From Candidatus Obscuribacter sp. (lineage in GTDB: Bacteria > Cyanobacteriota > Vampirovibrionia > Obscuribacterales > Obscuribacteraceae), in the NCBI GenBank assembly GCA_016712465.1, contig JADJQZ010000001.1:6572001-6636000 (forward strand): DNA of 64,000 bases, given 5' to 3'. The notes below the pieces were generated by a model that was given only the letters and a program-made list of their open reading frames with translations, was not told where the DNA came from and did not search any database. Made by a program: the position numbers and the translations under genes. Below are positions 1 through 8,450 of this stretch, one piece after another. Numbering within the stretch: position 1 is the stretch's first letter; each line of letters opens with the position of its first letter.

Positions 1-1892
1 TCGGGAGCCAATTTGTGCACGTAGTCCTGGATCATGAGGATATTGGCCGCGGTGTCCACGTCGGTGTTTACCGGCACGGGCAGCACGGTCAAGCCCAGGT
101 CCTTGAGGCGGGCCAACAGATGGGTGGAATGGTTCCCCATGTGGCGAGCCAGAAAACCGGGAGTGAAGAGCACGGTTTTGCCCTGCATCTCCGCAGGCAC
201 CGGCAGTTTGGCAGCCCCTTCGGCCAGCACTGCCTGCTGAAGAGCGTGAAACTGCTCGGTGAGATCTTCCGCCCGGGCAAACTGTTCTTCCGGCTCGATG
301 GTGGCCCTGGTAAGACCGGTGCTCAGCAGTTGCGGCACGACCGTTTCCATGGAGCGCTCCGCCAGTGCCGCAATGGTGAGGGCAGGGTTGGCTCCCATGG
401 TGGCGGGAATGATGGAACCATCGAGGACAATCAGGTTGTCGTAGCCGAAGACGCGTCCCAGGTGATCGACCACACCGTTTGCGGGGGTAGTGCCCATGGG
501 CACGCCGCCCAGATTGTGCGGTACATCGATCTTGCGCCGCCATTTCCAGTAAGGGAAAGGCAGGAAGCGTGTGCCCATGGCTCTGGTGAAGGCCCGCAGG
601 TGGTTGTCGGCGCGCTTGTAGAAGGACATATTGTCGCGGGGGTTGAGATCCGTTTCAATCAGTCCCTTCTTGTTCAAACTGAACTTGCCCACGGCGTTGT
701 CGCGACCGATGACCAGCAAGGGCAGCGTGGTCTTCGGTTCCACCAGACCGAACCTTTCAGCCAGCTTGAAACCACCGCTCACCAGCTTGATCATCAGCTT
801 GTTGAGGCGGATGAGGCGACCGGTGACATAGAAGGTGTCGTAGGTAAAACCACGGAAGCTGCCGTCGAACATCAAGAGCCCCTGGTTCTTGCCGTCCGGT
901 CCGTTGAAGTCGAGACCAGCGGTGATTTCAGGGCCGCCGGAAGGGTCGATTTCAGACTTGGAGCGAATGGCGAAACCGATGTAGGTGCCGTTGGTGGTGT
1001 ACTGATGACCGAGGCGGGGAGAGAGCCCGGGCAGCGTCTTGTGCAGGAGTTTGTTGCGCAGAAGAAGCTGACTGGAGCCCACCGAGCCGGCTGCTATCAC
1101 CACGGTGGCGGCGGTAAGCATCCGTGTTTCGCCCGTCTTGGGGTCGATAGTGGTGATGCGGTAGCCGCCTTCCGGCAGGGGCTCGATTTTGTCGGCCTTG
1201 TTGCCGGTCAGGATGGTGGCACCGAACTGATGCTGCGCGCCGTAGAGGTAGTTGAGATCCAGGCTGTTCTTGGCCTGGTAGTTACAGCCGGGCAGGGAAC
1301 ATTCGCCACACTGGCGGCAGCCCTGTTGTTCGGCGCCGAATTGATTCAGTTTGACGGTGCCTACAGGTTCGTCGGCTTCTCTGTAGGTGATGGCCACCGG
1401 CGGCATCACGGCAGGAACACCGAGTTTGTCCGCCGCTTCCAGCATGATCTTGCTCTTGAACGTGGAGGCATAGGGCGAGCCCGGCATCAGCACCGGATAG
1501 GTGCGGGCGGCCAGCATTTGCTCGGCACGGTCGTAATAGGGATCAAGGGAATGGCGGGTGATGTTGCCGGGCCAGTTTTCGAAGTTGTCCTTGCGAATCA
1601 TGACGGCGGCATTGACGATGGAGCCGCCACCAAGGGCGGTACCAGTCCAGGCGGTGACCGTGGAACTGAGGTGAGTGACGGTGTGCGGTCCGTACTGCCC
1701 TGCCGAAGGGTTCCAGTGCGAAGCTTCGCCGCGCAAGATATTGGGAGCCTTGTGACTGTAGCCCGTTTCAAGAACGGCTACTTTCAAACCGGCGCGGGCC
1801 AGGCGGTAGGCCGAGACGGAGCCGCCGTAGCCGGAGCCGATTACAATCGCGTCATAGTGAGGAACCTTGAGAGCATGGTCTTGTGTTTCCAT
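1..1892 (-). CDS. GMC-family oxidoreductase (cholesterol-oxidase-like) with C-terminal hydrolase domain, 3' end cut off
   Basis: This is an open minus-strand frame of at least 630 codons from an ATG at 1892 that runs off the left edge. Residues 19-25 read GSGYGGS, the FAD-binding Rossmann loop of GMC oxidoreductases. The middle carries CRQCGECSLPGCNYQAKNS, a cysteine-rich signature of the cholesterol-oxidase branch, and later VLDGSIIPATMGANPA, the GMC C-terminal motif. The family uses FAD to oxidise alcohols such as sterols. From about residue 570 the sequence changes to GKTVLFTPGFL and VPVNTDVDTAANILMIQDYV, resembling the beginning of a lipase/alpha-beta hydrolase domain. The protein is therefore probably a GMC-hydrolase fusion, although the hydrolase catalytic residues would lie outside the window. 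The Shine-Dalgarno sequence is weak. A long plus-strand frame lies antisense to it and has no recognisable domain. Confidence 0.88.
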   Translation of the reverse strand, partial: METQDHALKVPHYDAIVIGSGYGGSVSAYRLARAGLKVAVLETGYSHKAPNILRGEASHWNPSAGQYGPHTVTHLSSTVTAWTGTALGGGSIVNAAVMIRKDNFENWPGNITRHSLDPYYDRAEQMLAARTYPVLMPGSPYASTFKSKIMLEAADKLGVPAVMPPVAITYREADEPVGTVKLNQFGAEQQGCRQCGECSLPGCNYQAKNSLDLNYLYGAQHQFGATILTGNKADKIEPLPEGGYRITTIDPKTGETRMLTAATVVIAAGSVGSSQLLLRNKLLHKTLPGLSPRLGHQYTTNGTYIGFAIRSKSEIDPSGGPEITAGLDFNGPDGKNQGLLMFDGSFRGFTYDTFYVTGRLIRLNKLMIKLVSGGFKLAERFGLVEPKTTLPLLVIGRDNAVGKFSLNKKGLIETDLNPRDNMSFYKRADNHLRAFTRAMGTRFLPFPYWKWRRKIDVPHNLGGVPMGTTPANGVVDHLGRVFGYDNLIVLDGSIIPATMGANPALTIAALAERSMETVVPQLLSTGLTRATIEPEEQFARAEDLTEQFHALQQAVLAEGAAKLPVPAEMQGKTVLFTPGFLARHMGNHSTHLLARLKDLGLTVLPVPVNTDVDTAANILMIQDYVHKLAP

Positions 1893-2790
1893 AGTAGCTG
1901 TCTCTGGTGAGAGTGAAAGGCCTGCCCGGCCGGGGCGGGGCAGGGATGAAACAGCGCCGAGTCGCTTCCTGAAGGAGGGCGAGTTCGGCCTGTTGGTACA
2001 GCAGTTGGTGTTTCTGACTATGTATTCGTGCGTTGGAGCGGAAAGAGCTTGCTGCCAATTTGCAGATGTGGCAGCATATGCTGGAAAAGAGCCCGCTGTG
2101 CGACTGATCCTGCTGGGGATGATTTAGCCGGCTTTACCGTGGATTAATCATCGCCCGCATACCACCGCCTCGATGGCGGAATGGATATGGTTGCAGGTGT
2201 AACAATGCTTTGTTTTTAGCGGGCAGTTAAAGGTCAAGAGTTTTTTGAGATATAGGCAACCTAGACGAAATCTTTGAGAAAAAGCATCCCTTTCTTGACT
2301 AATATGCTGTCATTAACATGAAAGCTATTTGATTTATATGGCAGGGCTTAGGCTATTCGTGGTGACTGGGCTTTGATTGTCTATTTGAATTGACGATTTC
2401 CGTGCAGCAAAAGCATCCTCGCTGGTGGAATGCAATTAGAGTTTGCACATAGTTAGGAGAATGAGTGGCAATCTTGCTCTCGAAAGAATTAAGTTCGGTT
2501 TGTCAATTTATTTCCGCTTACACCATCAGGCCGTACCAGTTCTGCCCTAGTTTCATCATCCAGCCTCTTTCCGTCACGAAGCACAGGCTTCCCGTGGAAG
2601 CTCGGGGTGGCATGCAGTGGCTAGCAGTGTCTCTCTCTGAACCGGCAAAGCCGTTTGTTCACGGTTGGTCGCTTTGGTACGCCTGTATGAGCGCCAGCTC
2701 AAGTGATCCCTCTCATATCCCCATCGGGCGTCTTCTAACTTCTGAGCGAAGATGACCGTTTGCTTTCTTCCACCTTAACAGGAAACATTT
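1893..2790. other. Intergenic region between divergent GMC oxidase and ceramidase-like gene
   Basis: About 900 bases with no convincing gene. Short frames at 1867-2127 and 2465-2755 (+) lack ribosome sites and recognisable domains. The part around 2200-2460 is AT-rich compared with the flanks and probably holds the promoters of the two divergent genes. A small inverted repeat (CCGCC/GGCGG) lies near 2165-2180. I see no tRNA or riboswitch. Confidence 0.5.
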
Positions 2791-3570
2791 ATGCAAGAGA
2801 AAATTCGTCAGAACGCCGTTTTGCTCATACTTGCTCTGTTTTTCACTACCACGGCTCTAGTACTGTTTGTACCGCCGGTGGCACAGTCGCTTGGATATCA
2901 CAATTTCGCCGATACAACCACTCTTTGCGGAGTGCCGAATTTCTGGAATGTGGTTTCCAACGCCAGTTTTCTTGTGTCCGGTGTCTTCGGCCTGGCCTTC
3001 ATGCTGCGCCCTGAGGTGGTAAGCGGCTCCACCACATTCGCAAACAGGTCGGAGTGGTGGCCCTATTTTGCTTTCTTCCTTGGTGTTACTGCCACCGCAT
3101 TTGGTTCGGCATATTACCACTGGGCACCTGACAGCAATACGCTAGTCTGGGATAGACTGCCGCTGGCTGTAATGTTTATGGCCCTTTTCGCGGCTGTCAT
3201 ATCGGAGAGAATCGAGCCGGAAGCGGGTCGCTTCATGACACTGCCGCTGGTGTTGTTTGGTGCTGCTACCGTAGTCAACTGGGCCGTGACTGAACATCTT
3301 GGATTGGGTGATTTGCGCCTCTATGCCGTGGTGCAATTCTTTCCCATCATTTGCGTGCCGGTCATACTCTGGCTCTTTCCTGCTCGCTACACCAGAGCCA
3401 ACGATTTGCTTGTCTCTATTGGTTGGTATGCGCTGGCCAAGGTTTTCGAGACTTTTGATCTGGCCGTGTATGAGGCGCTGGGCTTGAGCGGTCATACCAT
3501 CAAACATATTCTTTGCGGTGTAAGCGCCTATTGGATTTTGCGCATGCTTCGCCATCGGCAGGTTATCTGA
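2791..3570 (+). CDS. Ceramidase-like integral membrane hydrolase (CREST superfamily)
   Basis: A 259-residue protein with about seven hydrophobic segments. Three blocks match the alkaline ceramidase/CREST pattern of metal-dependent membrane hydrolases: NFWNVVSNASF (about residue 51) with the conserved Ser/Asn, GSAYYHWAPDSNTLVWDRLP (about 110) with the His and Asp, and GHTIKHILCG (about 238) with the paired His. The family hydrolyses ceramides or related amide lipids and binds zinc through the histidines. The start is the ATG after an AGGAAA ribosome site. The gene stands alone on the plus strand. Its substrate here is unknown because bacterial members are mostly uncharacterised. Its closeness to a GMC oxidase and lipid kinase/acyltransferase genes suggests membrane lipid remodelling. 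Confidence 0.8.
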   Translation: MQEKIRQNAVLLILALFFTTTALVLFVPPVAQSLGYHNFADTTTLCGVPNFWNVVSNASFLVSGVFGLAFMLRPEVVSGSTTFANRSEWWPYFAFFLGVTATAFGSAYYHWAPDSNTLVWDRLPLAVMFMALFAAVISERIEPEAGRFMTLPLVLFGAATVVNWAVTEHLGLGDLRLYAVVQFFPIICVPVILWLFPARYTRANDLLVSIGWYALAKVFETFDLAVYEALGLSGHTIKHILCGVSAYWILRMLRHRQVI

Positions 3571-3581
3571 TCTGCATCAAA

Positions 3582-3613
3582 CTGGAAAGGCTGCCCTGGT
3601 GCGGCCTTTCCAG
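3582..3613 (+). terminator. Hairpin after the ceramidase-like gene
   Basis: A perfect 10-bp inverted repeat (CTGGAAAGGC / GCCTTTCCAG) with a 12-base loop begins 12 bases after the stop codon at 3570. It has no T-tract, so it may be a weak or factor-assisted terminator or an mRNA-stabilising stem. Confidence 0.45.
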
Positions 3614-3774
3614 CTACCTGCGGTTGTGGCGGCTCTCCTCGTTTCGGCTAATTTGCCTCGGTTTTTTTCTTCTTGCTTGGAGATATTATATGTAGTAATA
3701 GAAGTGCGAAAAAAGCAATGTGTGAGGTGGCGACTGATGGCTTTCTGAGTAATGTTTGCACCCGTTTGCAGAGA

Positions 3775-3805
3775 GCAGCCGCGGTCAGTTGATAACTGCG
3801 GCTGC
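3775..3805 (-). terminator. Hairpin downstream of the 3836-4345 gene
   Basis: An 8-bp perfect stem (GCAGCCGC / GCGGCTGC) with inner AGTT/AACT pairing lies 30 bases beyond the stop of the minus-strand gene. The following minus-strand sequence is not T-rich, so terminator activity is uncertain. Confidence 0.4.
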
Positions 3806-3835
3806 CGGTACTTATGAATGATTTTCGCCTGTGCT

Positions 3836-4345
3836 TCAGGCTTTGCTCGCTCCCGGCCCACTGACTGTCATGGTGACGGCCTGTGTGTTGTGGTTTCTGG
3901 TGGTGGAGACCACAAGACCTTGCTCGATGCAGCCCTTGATCACGGCGTCCACAGCTTCCTGTCCGTACTGGCTGACATCGATGGAGGTGGCGGTGCCCTG
4001 ACCGTTGCCGACCAGCATCAGGGTGATCTGTTGCTTCAGGTCATTTTCCAGTCTGGTTGTTTCCGCTTCCACGCTGGCTTTGTGCTCCAGGGCGTCACGC
4101 TTCCTGTCCTGGTTGCTGCGAATTTTTCCGCCCAGGAACATGCCCACTACCGGCAGGAGGAAGCCGCCCTTCATGATCAGTTCGGCGCAAAAGGCCAGAC
4201 CGAAGAGGCCGGCGATGAAGAAGATGAAGGTCAGGTTCGGGCGGGCTTTGGCCCAGGCTGTACGTTCGAACATGGTCATGAAATAGCCTACCGGAACGCA
4301 GGCAAACAGGATGACGAACATGTAGATGGTTTGCTGGTTATTCAT
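3836..4345 (-). CDS. Membrane protein of unknown function with coiled-coil linker
   Basis: 169 residues. Two hydrophobic segments (about 7-25 and 39-72) are followed by a charged helical stretch (about 75-105: RKRDALEHKASVEAETTRL) likely to form a coiled coil, then a small soluble domain (GTATSIDVSQYGQEAVDAVI). I recognise no family. The soluble part is predicted cytoplasmic by the positive-inside rule, but topology is unsure. The gene is preceded by a hairpin terminator and the small membrane protein gene at 4511-4765 on the same strand. C/G-ending codons dominate, as in the following minus-strand genes, which supports this strand over the plus-strand frame at 3818-4402. Confidence 0.75.
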   Translation of the reverse strand: MNNQQTIYMFVILFACVPVGYFMTMFERTAWAKARPNLTFIFFIAGLFGLAFCAELIMKGGFLLPVVGMFLGGKIRSNQDRKRDALEHKASVEAETTRLENDLKQQITLMLVGNGQGTATSIDVSQYGQEAVDAVIKGCIEQGLVVSTTRNHNTQAVTMTVSGPGASKA

Positions 4346-4412
4346 TTGTGCTCCAGGTCTTTCTCCAGGGCTGAGGTCTTGATTCAGCTTGCTTGGCCGT
4401 GAGGAGCAAGCA

Positions 4413-4444
4413 AGAAGCCGACTGACTTTCGTCAGCCGGCTTCT
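4413..4444 (-). terminator. Strong hairpin between two membrane-protein genes, possibly bidirectional
   Basis: A 14-bp stem (AGAAGCCGACTGAC / GTCAGCCGGCTTCT, one mismatch) with a TTTC loop. It lies 67 bases after the stop of the minus-strand gene 4511-4765. CTTTT follows on the plus side, TGCTTGCT on the minus side. Confidence 0.6.
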
Positions 4445-4510
4445 CCTTGCTTTTGACAGCGCGGTTGATGGCGACTTGCTAGTGTCGAAACGAGCTTGAT
4501 CTGGCGCCTG

Positions 4511-4765
4511 TCAGCGCAGACCACCCTTGTAGCGGTCCGGATTTTTGTCCGGGTCGTCGTCGCCGGGGTCGTAGTCCTGGAATACCAGGACGAGAATCAC
4601 CATGAAGCTGATCATGCCGCCTATTAGGCCGGGCAGTTTTTCAGCATCGGTTTTGCCGTGGTAGGCAAAGGTGAAACAGGTGAACATTGTGATCAGGAAC
4701 GTGACCGCGAAGATGCGGTCGCGAATGAACTTGTTGTTCCAGATCTTGATGAGCCAGTCTTTCAT
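4511..4765 (-). CDS. Small membrane protein of unknown function
   Basis: 84 residues with two predicted transmembrane helices (about 16-35 and 44-62). The N-terminus is basic and aromatic (MKDWLIKIWNNKF) and the tail is acidic and soluble (DYDPGDDDPDKNPDRYKGG). No family was recognised. The acidic Asp-rich tail might bind a divalent cation, but that is speculation. It is bounded by hairpins on both sides, so it may be a single-gene transcript. Codon use matches the neighbouring minus-strand genes. Confidence 0.7.
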   Translation of the reverse strand: MKDWLIKIWNNKFIRDRIFAVTFLITMFTCFTFAYHGKTDAEKLPGLIGGMISFMVILVLVFQDYDPGDDDPDKNPDRYKGGLR

Positions 4766-4948
4766 AGCGGGTCCTTGTTATTTCTTCCTCGCTCAATGTC
4801 CTTTCAGAGAGGTTGCGAGAGGGAGCTTTTGGCTCCCTTATGCTTGGATAAATGGGGCTGCCGATTCTTGAAAGTCAGTTCGACCATCAAAAGTCGGCAG
4901 TATGTTCGTTCTCGTGCCGCCAGGCTCAGTGCGTGCTGAAGCCCTCGC

Positions 4949-5470
4949 TTACTGCGGGGGCAGGCTTTGCAGAAGCTCGCGGAAATGAGCGGCGCCGGCG
5001 TTGAGGTAGCCAGCGTTGTACTTCTCGGAGACCGTGGAAGGGTCGCTGAAGACGGCGATGGCCCGGTTGATCAGTTCGCGCGCCTCTTCCTGGGGCGGAT
5101 TGTCGATTTCCAGCAGCACCTCGCCGAGGTTGGCGCAGGCGATGGCAGAGATCGGGTCAGCGTCCTCCACCAGGCGCCTGGCCAGGGCCAGACCGGCACG
5201 GGCGTGGCGCACCGCCGTGGCCTTGGCTTCGCGTGCCTGAGCCAGACCGATCTTGACGGTGATGAGCCAGAACTGCTGCTCGCTGTTGGTGGCCCGGGCC
5301 TTGTGCAGAAGGGTCTGGGCCAGGTCGACGAAAGGCGCCGCCAGGTCCGGTCGGGAACGGGTGAGCCAGTGCTGGGCCAGATGGGTGAGATTCTGAGCCT
5401 GGCCGATCATGACTGCGGTGTCGTCGGTGGGATGGGCGCAGGAGCAGCCCTCGTGATGTTCGTGGGACAT
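4949..5470 (-). CDS. TPR-like helical repeat protein with His/Cys-rich N-terminus
   Basis: 173 residues. The first 14 residues (MSHEHHEGCSCAHP) are rich in His and Cys and could bind metal. The rest is Ala/Leu-rich alpha-helical with TPR-like spacing (QAREAKATAVRHARAGLALARRL; IACANLGEVLLEI; EARELINRAIAVF). TPR arrays usually mediate protein contacts. I find no signal peptide or membrane segment, so it is probably cytoplasmic. A hairpin (GGGAGC/GGCTCCC near 4830) lies downstream. A CTAAGTA motif, seen before several other minus-strand genes, lies 48 bases upstream at 5518-5524. Confidence 0.75.
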   Translation of the reverse strand: MSHEHHEGCSCAHPTDDTAVMIGQAQNLTHLAQHWLTRSRPDLAAPFVDLAQTLLHKARATNSEQQFWLITVKIGLAQAREAKATAVRHARAGLALARRLVEDADPISAIACANLGEVLLEIDNPPQEEARELINRAIAVFSDPSTVSEKYNAGYLNAGAAHFRELLQSLPPQ

Positions 5471-5584
5471 CGTTTTACCTCTGAGGAAAGTTTGTGGATT
5501 AGAGACCGGGGCAGAACTACTTAGAACGGTTTAGCTCTGCCGCCGGTGCTTCGACTGAGGTTGGTTGGAAGGGCGACAGCCGCC

Positions 5585-6511
5585 TTAAGCCTTGACGGGC
5601 TTGCGGGCGTCGATTTCCTGCAGCATCGACTCGATGCTGCGGCGGATGCACTCGATGGCTTGCCGCGGGTCGGCCGGCAGGTCCTTGTAGGCGATGGGCT
5701 TGCCGATGGCCACAGTGGCTCCGTAGAGCACCATGGACTTCTTCACGTAGACGGGCTTGCCGTCTTTCATGATGGGCTGACCATCCTCACCCAGCGCCTT
5801 CTCGCTGTAGCGGAAGGTGCGAATGAGCTTCATGCCCAGGGCATAGGTGAGGCGCTGGAACCAGGTGGCTTCCTGGCGATGGGTCTTGTAGCGGATGGCC
5901 ACGGGCAGGGCGTAGAGAGGCTCGTCGCCAATCTGCGCTGCTGCCTGCTGCAACATGCGGGTAGCGCCGGTGCGGAAGGTCTTGGGGCCGATGTCGCCGC
6001 TGTAGATCAGCATTCCCTGCGGGAAAAGCAGCATGCGGCTGCCCTTCGAGTAGGTGAGGATCTTGGCGCCGGTATCGACCACGGCCTGACCGCCGCCGTC
6101 CTGGGATTTGCCGCCTTCCACCTGCACGCCGACGGTGCCGATCCAGGCAGCGACGGTGGCCACGAAGGGGTTCTTGATTTCGGCAGCCTTGGAGAGCTGG
6201 CGGTAGGAGAAGGGAATGGCCTTGCCGACCACGCCGAAGTCCCAGGTGATCATGTGGTTGGGCAGAACCAGAGCCCGGCCCTGGAACCTGGCGTTTTCCT
6301 TGCCGAAGACCTGCACCGGTCCCACCAGCAGGCGCGTTCCCACATTGGCGATGAGCTTGAAGGTCCAGCGCGCCAACTTGGTTGAGGGAGGCGTCATGTA
6401 GCCGCTCACTTGCAGCTTGCGCCCTTCGTTGAACCAGTAGGCGGCACGGAACAGAATGAAGAGGCCGAGAGCAGTTCCGGCCGTCCAGAGGAGAATTGAC
6501 ATTGGTGTCAT
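5585..6511 (-). CDS. PlsC-like 1-acyl-glycerol-phosphate acyltransferase family protein
   Basis: 308 residues from the ATG at 6511, chosen because GGAG lies five bases upstream. An upstream in-frame ATG at 6601 adds 30 unlikely residues. After an N-terminal membrane helix (MTPMSILLWTAGTALGLFIL) come the acyltransferase hallmarks: NHMITWD (the NHx4D catalytic motif, about residue 84) and FPQGM (an FPEG-like block, about residue 164). PlsC enzymes transfer an acyl chain to lysophosphatidate or related acceptors at the inner face of the membrane. Glu of FPEG is Gln here, which may alter substrate use. It is followed upstream by a lipid-kinase-like gene on the same strand, supporting a role in lipid metabolism. 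Confidence 0.85.
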   Translation of the reverse strand: MTPMSILLWTAGTALGLFILFRAAYWFNEGRKLQVSGYMTPPSTKLARWTFKLIANVGTRLLVGPVQVFGKENARFQGRALVLPNHMITWDFGVVGKAIPFSYRQLSKAAEIKNPFVATVAAWIGTVGVQVEGGKSQDGGGQAVVDTGAKILTYSKGSRMLLFPQGMLIYSGDIGPKTFRTGATRMLQQAAAQIGDEPLYALPVAIRYKTHRQEATWFQRLTYALGMKLIRTFRYSEKALGEDGQPIMKDGKPVYVKKSMVLYGATVAIGKPIAYKDLPADPRQAIECIRRSIESMLQEIDARKPVKA

Positions 6512-6611
6512 GAACACTCCATGGGATGAAGTTTGAACGGTTGAGTGGGTTTGACCGAGCGAGAGTGCACCCGGAACTTGAGGTGTTGGGTGCTCAATCA
6601 CTCAATCGTGA

Positions 6612-7625
6612 CTAGCTGACGATGATCGAGGCCGCGCCCTTGATGGCCGTGAGCTCGATTTGACGAGTTTTGACTCCCGGGTCACCGTCGATGTTCGGGG
6701 TGACGGCGCGGTCGGTCTCGATGGAAACGCTGCGGCAGCGGATGCGCAGATAGTCATCCTTGAGGTCGGGGCGACCGGAAGCCAGGGCCATGGACATGCG
6801 CCCCAGGGAGAGGAAGCTGGATGACTTGAGCAAGACCACGTCGATGAGACCGTCGGAAGCGTTGCAACCGCGGCTCAGGGCCACCATGGAAGGTGGGATG
6901 GTGTTCAGGGCGAAGAGCGCCGAAGCTTGCACGCTGGTGACGGGAGCGGTCGCGGTTTCGCCACCGGTCTTGATGGTGTAGGTGACGGGCTCGGGGTTGA
7001 AGCTGGCCGCCACCATGCGCATGGCATAGGCAAACTTGCCCAGCCAGCGTTTCATGCCGGGGCTGGCGAAGGAAATGGCATCGGAGAGCTTGCCGAAGCC
7101 GGTGGCGACGATGTAGAGCTGGCGATGTTCTTGACCGCTTTCGTCCACACAGGTGAGTTGCACCATGTCCACCGGTTGGGCCTGGCCCCGCACCAGCATC
7201 TGCACAAACTTTTGCGGGTCCGGTACGGCATAGAAGGCCCTTGCGAAGAGGTTGCCCGTGCCGGCCGGAAAGACCGCCATGGGTAGCTTTTCAGCTTGCA
7301 GCAGGGTGGTGGCGCCGCCCTGGCGAGCCCCGGCATCGGCTGATGCATGGGCATGCCCGGCGCCTTCATACGCGGCCAGAATGCCTTCGGCTACCTGACA
7401 CACAGTTCCGTCACCGCCGCAGGCAATGACCAGATCCACTTGCCCGTCTTCGGCTGCCTTCTGGGCGAGCATGCGGGCCGAGCCGGGCTCAGCCGTGGTG
7501 GTGAGCCGGACGGCTTCGATGGAGTGGGCTGCCAGAGCCCGAACCAGGGTATCGATCTTGCCGCTTTTGGCAGAACCGCCCGTGGGATTGAAGATAATGG
7601 CGACACGCGATTTTGTGAATAGCAC
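6612..7625 (-). CDS. Diacylglycerol/sphingoid-base kinase-like protein (YegS/DgkB family)
   Basis: 337 residues. A GTG start at 7625 is favoured because GGGAGG sits just upstream; an ATG at 7715 without such a site would add 30 residues. VAIIFNPTGGSAKSG opens the catalytic domain (about residues 7-21), followed by CGGDGTVCQVAEG, the GGDGT nucleotide-binding motif, and FPAGTGNLFARAF, the third conserved block. The C-terminal lobe contains SRGCNASDGLIDVVLL and PNIDGDP, also conserved. These enzymes phosphorylate diacylglycerol or long-chain bases with ATP. It lies next to the PlsC-like gene on one side and a PLD-like gene on the other. Confidence 0.88.
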   Translation of the reverse strand: MLFTKSRVAIIFNPTGGSAKSGKIDTLVRALAAHSIEAVRLTTTAEPGSARMLAQKAAEDGQVDLVIACGGDGTVCQVAEGILAAYEGAGHAHASADAGARQGGATTLLQAEKLPMAVFPAGTGNLFARAFYAVPDPQKFVQMLVRGQAQPVDMVQLTCVDESGQEHRQLYIVATGFGKLSDAISFASPGMKRWLGKFAYAMRMVAASFNPEPVTYTIKTGGETATAPVTSVQASALFALNTIPPSMVALSRGCNASDGLIDVVLLKSSSFLSLGRMSMALASGRPDLKDDYLRIRCRSVSIETDRAVTPNIDGDPGVKTRQIELTAIKGAASIIVS

Positions 7626-7730
7626 TGTTCCTCCCAGTTCGGTAGGTGAAAGAGGTTGCAGAAAAACCTTGTCCTGAGGCTTGACCGACAGGGAGAGCCA
7701 GGACTCAAAGGTCATGGCTCCCCCGCGATT

Positions 7731-8351
7731 TCAGTCAGTCTTGTCCCAGGGCGTCTGGTCCTGCGTTTTCATGAAGCTGTACAGGCGCTGCCAGTTCTCC
7801 AGGAAGAGTTTGGCGCGCTTGGGCGACCTGATGATGTTCAGGTTGTTGTTCTGGAAGTCGGCGGAGCCGGAATAGTTCCAACTGCCGTCTTCCACCCATT
7901 CGCCGTCGCGAACGGTTGCCTTCAGGTGCATTATTTGCCCGCGCTTCTCCGAGGTGCCGATCACCACTTCGATGCCGGCATCACGCAGTCGCTGCACTTG
8001 CTCTTGTTGGTACTTGAGTCCGGTCTTGTTACGTCCACCTGAGAGAGTCTGCGACTTGTCCACGAGGACGATGATGTCTTTGACTCCGCGTCCCTTCAGC
8101 TCGATGAGCTTGTCGGTAATGCTTTCTTCGGTGAGCGAGTAGCTGGCGATCCGCAAGGAGTGCTTGGTACCGTCCAGGAAATTCAGGTAGGCGGCAAGAC
8201 CGCTCTGGTAAGGGGTGAAGACCGTTTCGATGTAGTCCTGGGGGTCGACGCCGCTTTTGGGCAGGGAATGACCGTACCAGGTGCCGGCACCGAAAGTCAT
8301 GACCAGCATCGTGAGGGCAAGCAGGGCTTGCCGCAGGCGAGTCTTTATCAT
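7731..8351 (-). CDS. Exported phospholipase-D-like protein with a single HKD motif
   Basis: 206 residues. An N-terminal signal or anchor (LRQALLALTMLVMTFGAGTW) precedes a PLD fold with one complete HKD motif, MHLKATVRDGEWVEDGSWNYSGSA (H, K and D at about residues 143-150). Single-motif members such as Nuc-like endonucleases dimerise to form the active site and cleave phosphodiester bonds. The IASYSLTEESITDKLIEL block near residue 68 is typical of this subgroup. The substrate could be DNA or a phospholipid; with the lipid kinase and acyltransferase next door, lipid is possible, but the Nuc-like form favours nucleic acid. Confidence 0.85.
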   Translation of the reverse strand: MIKTRLRQALLALTMLVMTFGAGTWYGHSLPKSGVDPQDYIETVFTPYQSGLAAYLNFLDGTKHSLRIASYSLTEESITDKLIELKGRGVKDIIVLVDKSQTLSGGRNKTGLKYQQEQVQRLRDAGIEVVIGTSEKRGQIMHLKATVRDGEWVEDGSWNYSGSADFQNNNLNIIRSPKRAKLFLENWQRLYSFMKTQDQTPWDKTD

Positions 8352-8384
8352 AGCTGTGCCTTGGGTTATGGTTTCAGACAGATA

Positions 8385-8418
8385 GACTGCAGACCTTCCT
8401 GAGGGATGGTCTGCAGTC
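8385..8418 (-). terminator. Hairpin downstream of mgtC-like gene
   Basis: An 11-bp perfect stem (GACTGCAGACC / GGTCTGCAGTC) with a 12-base loop, 32 bases after the stop of the MgtC gene and just before the PLD gene start. The minus-strand tail (TATCTGTCTG) is only weakly T-rich. Confidence 0.5.
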
Positions 8419-8450
8419 AGCCGATTACATACGAGCGCCTACACTGGCGC

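Noticed and set aside
15..1910. 631-codon plus-strand open frame
   Set aside because: It is antisense to the GMC oxidase frame, has low-complexity His/Gly/Val-rich composition and no recognisable domain.
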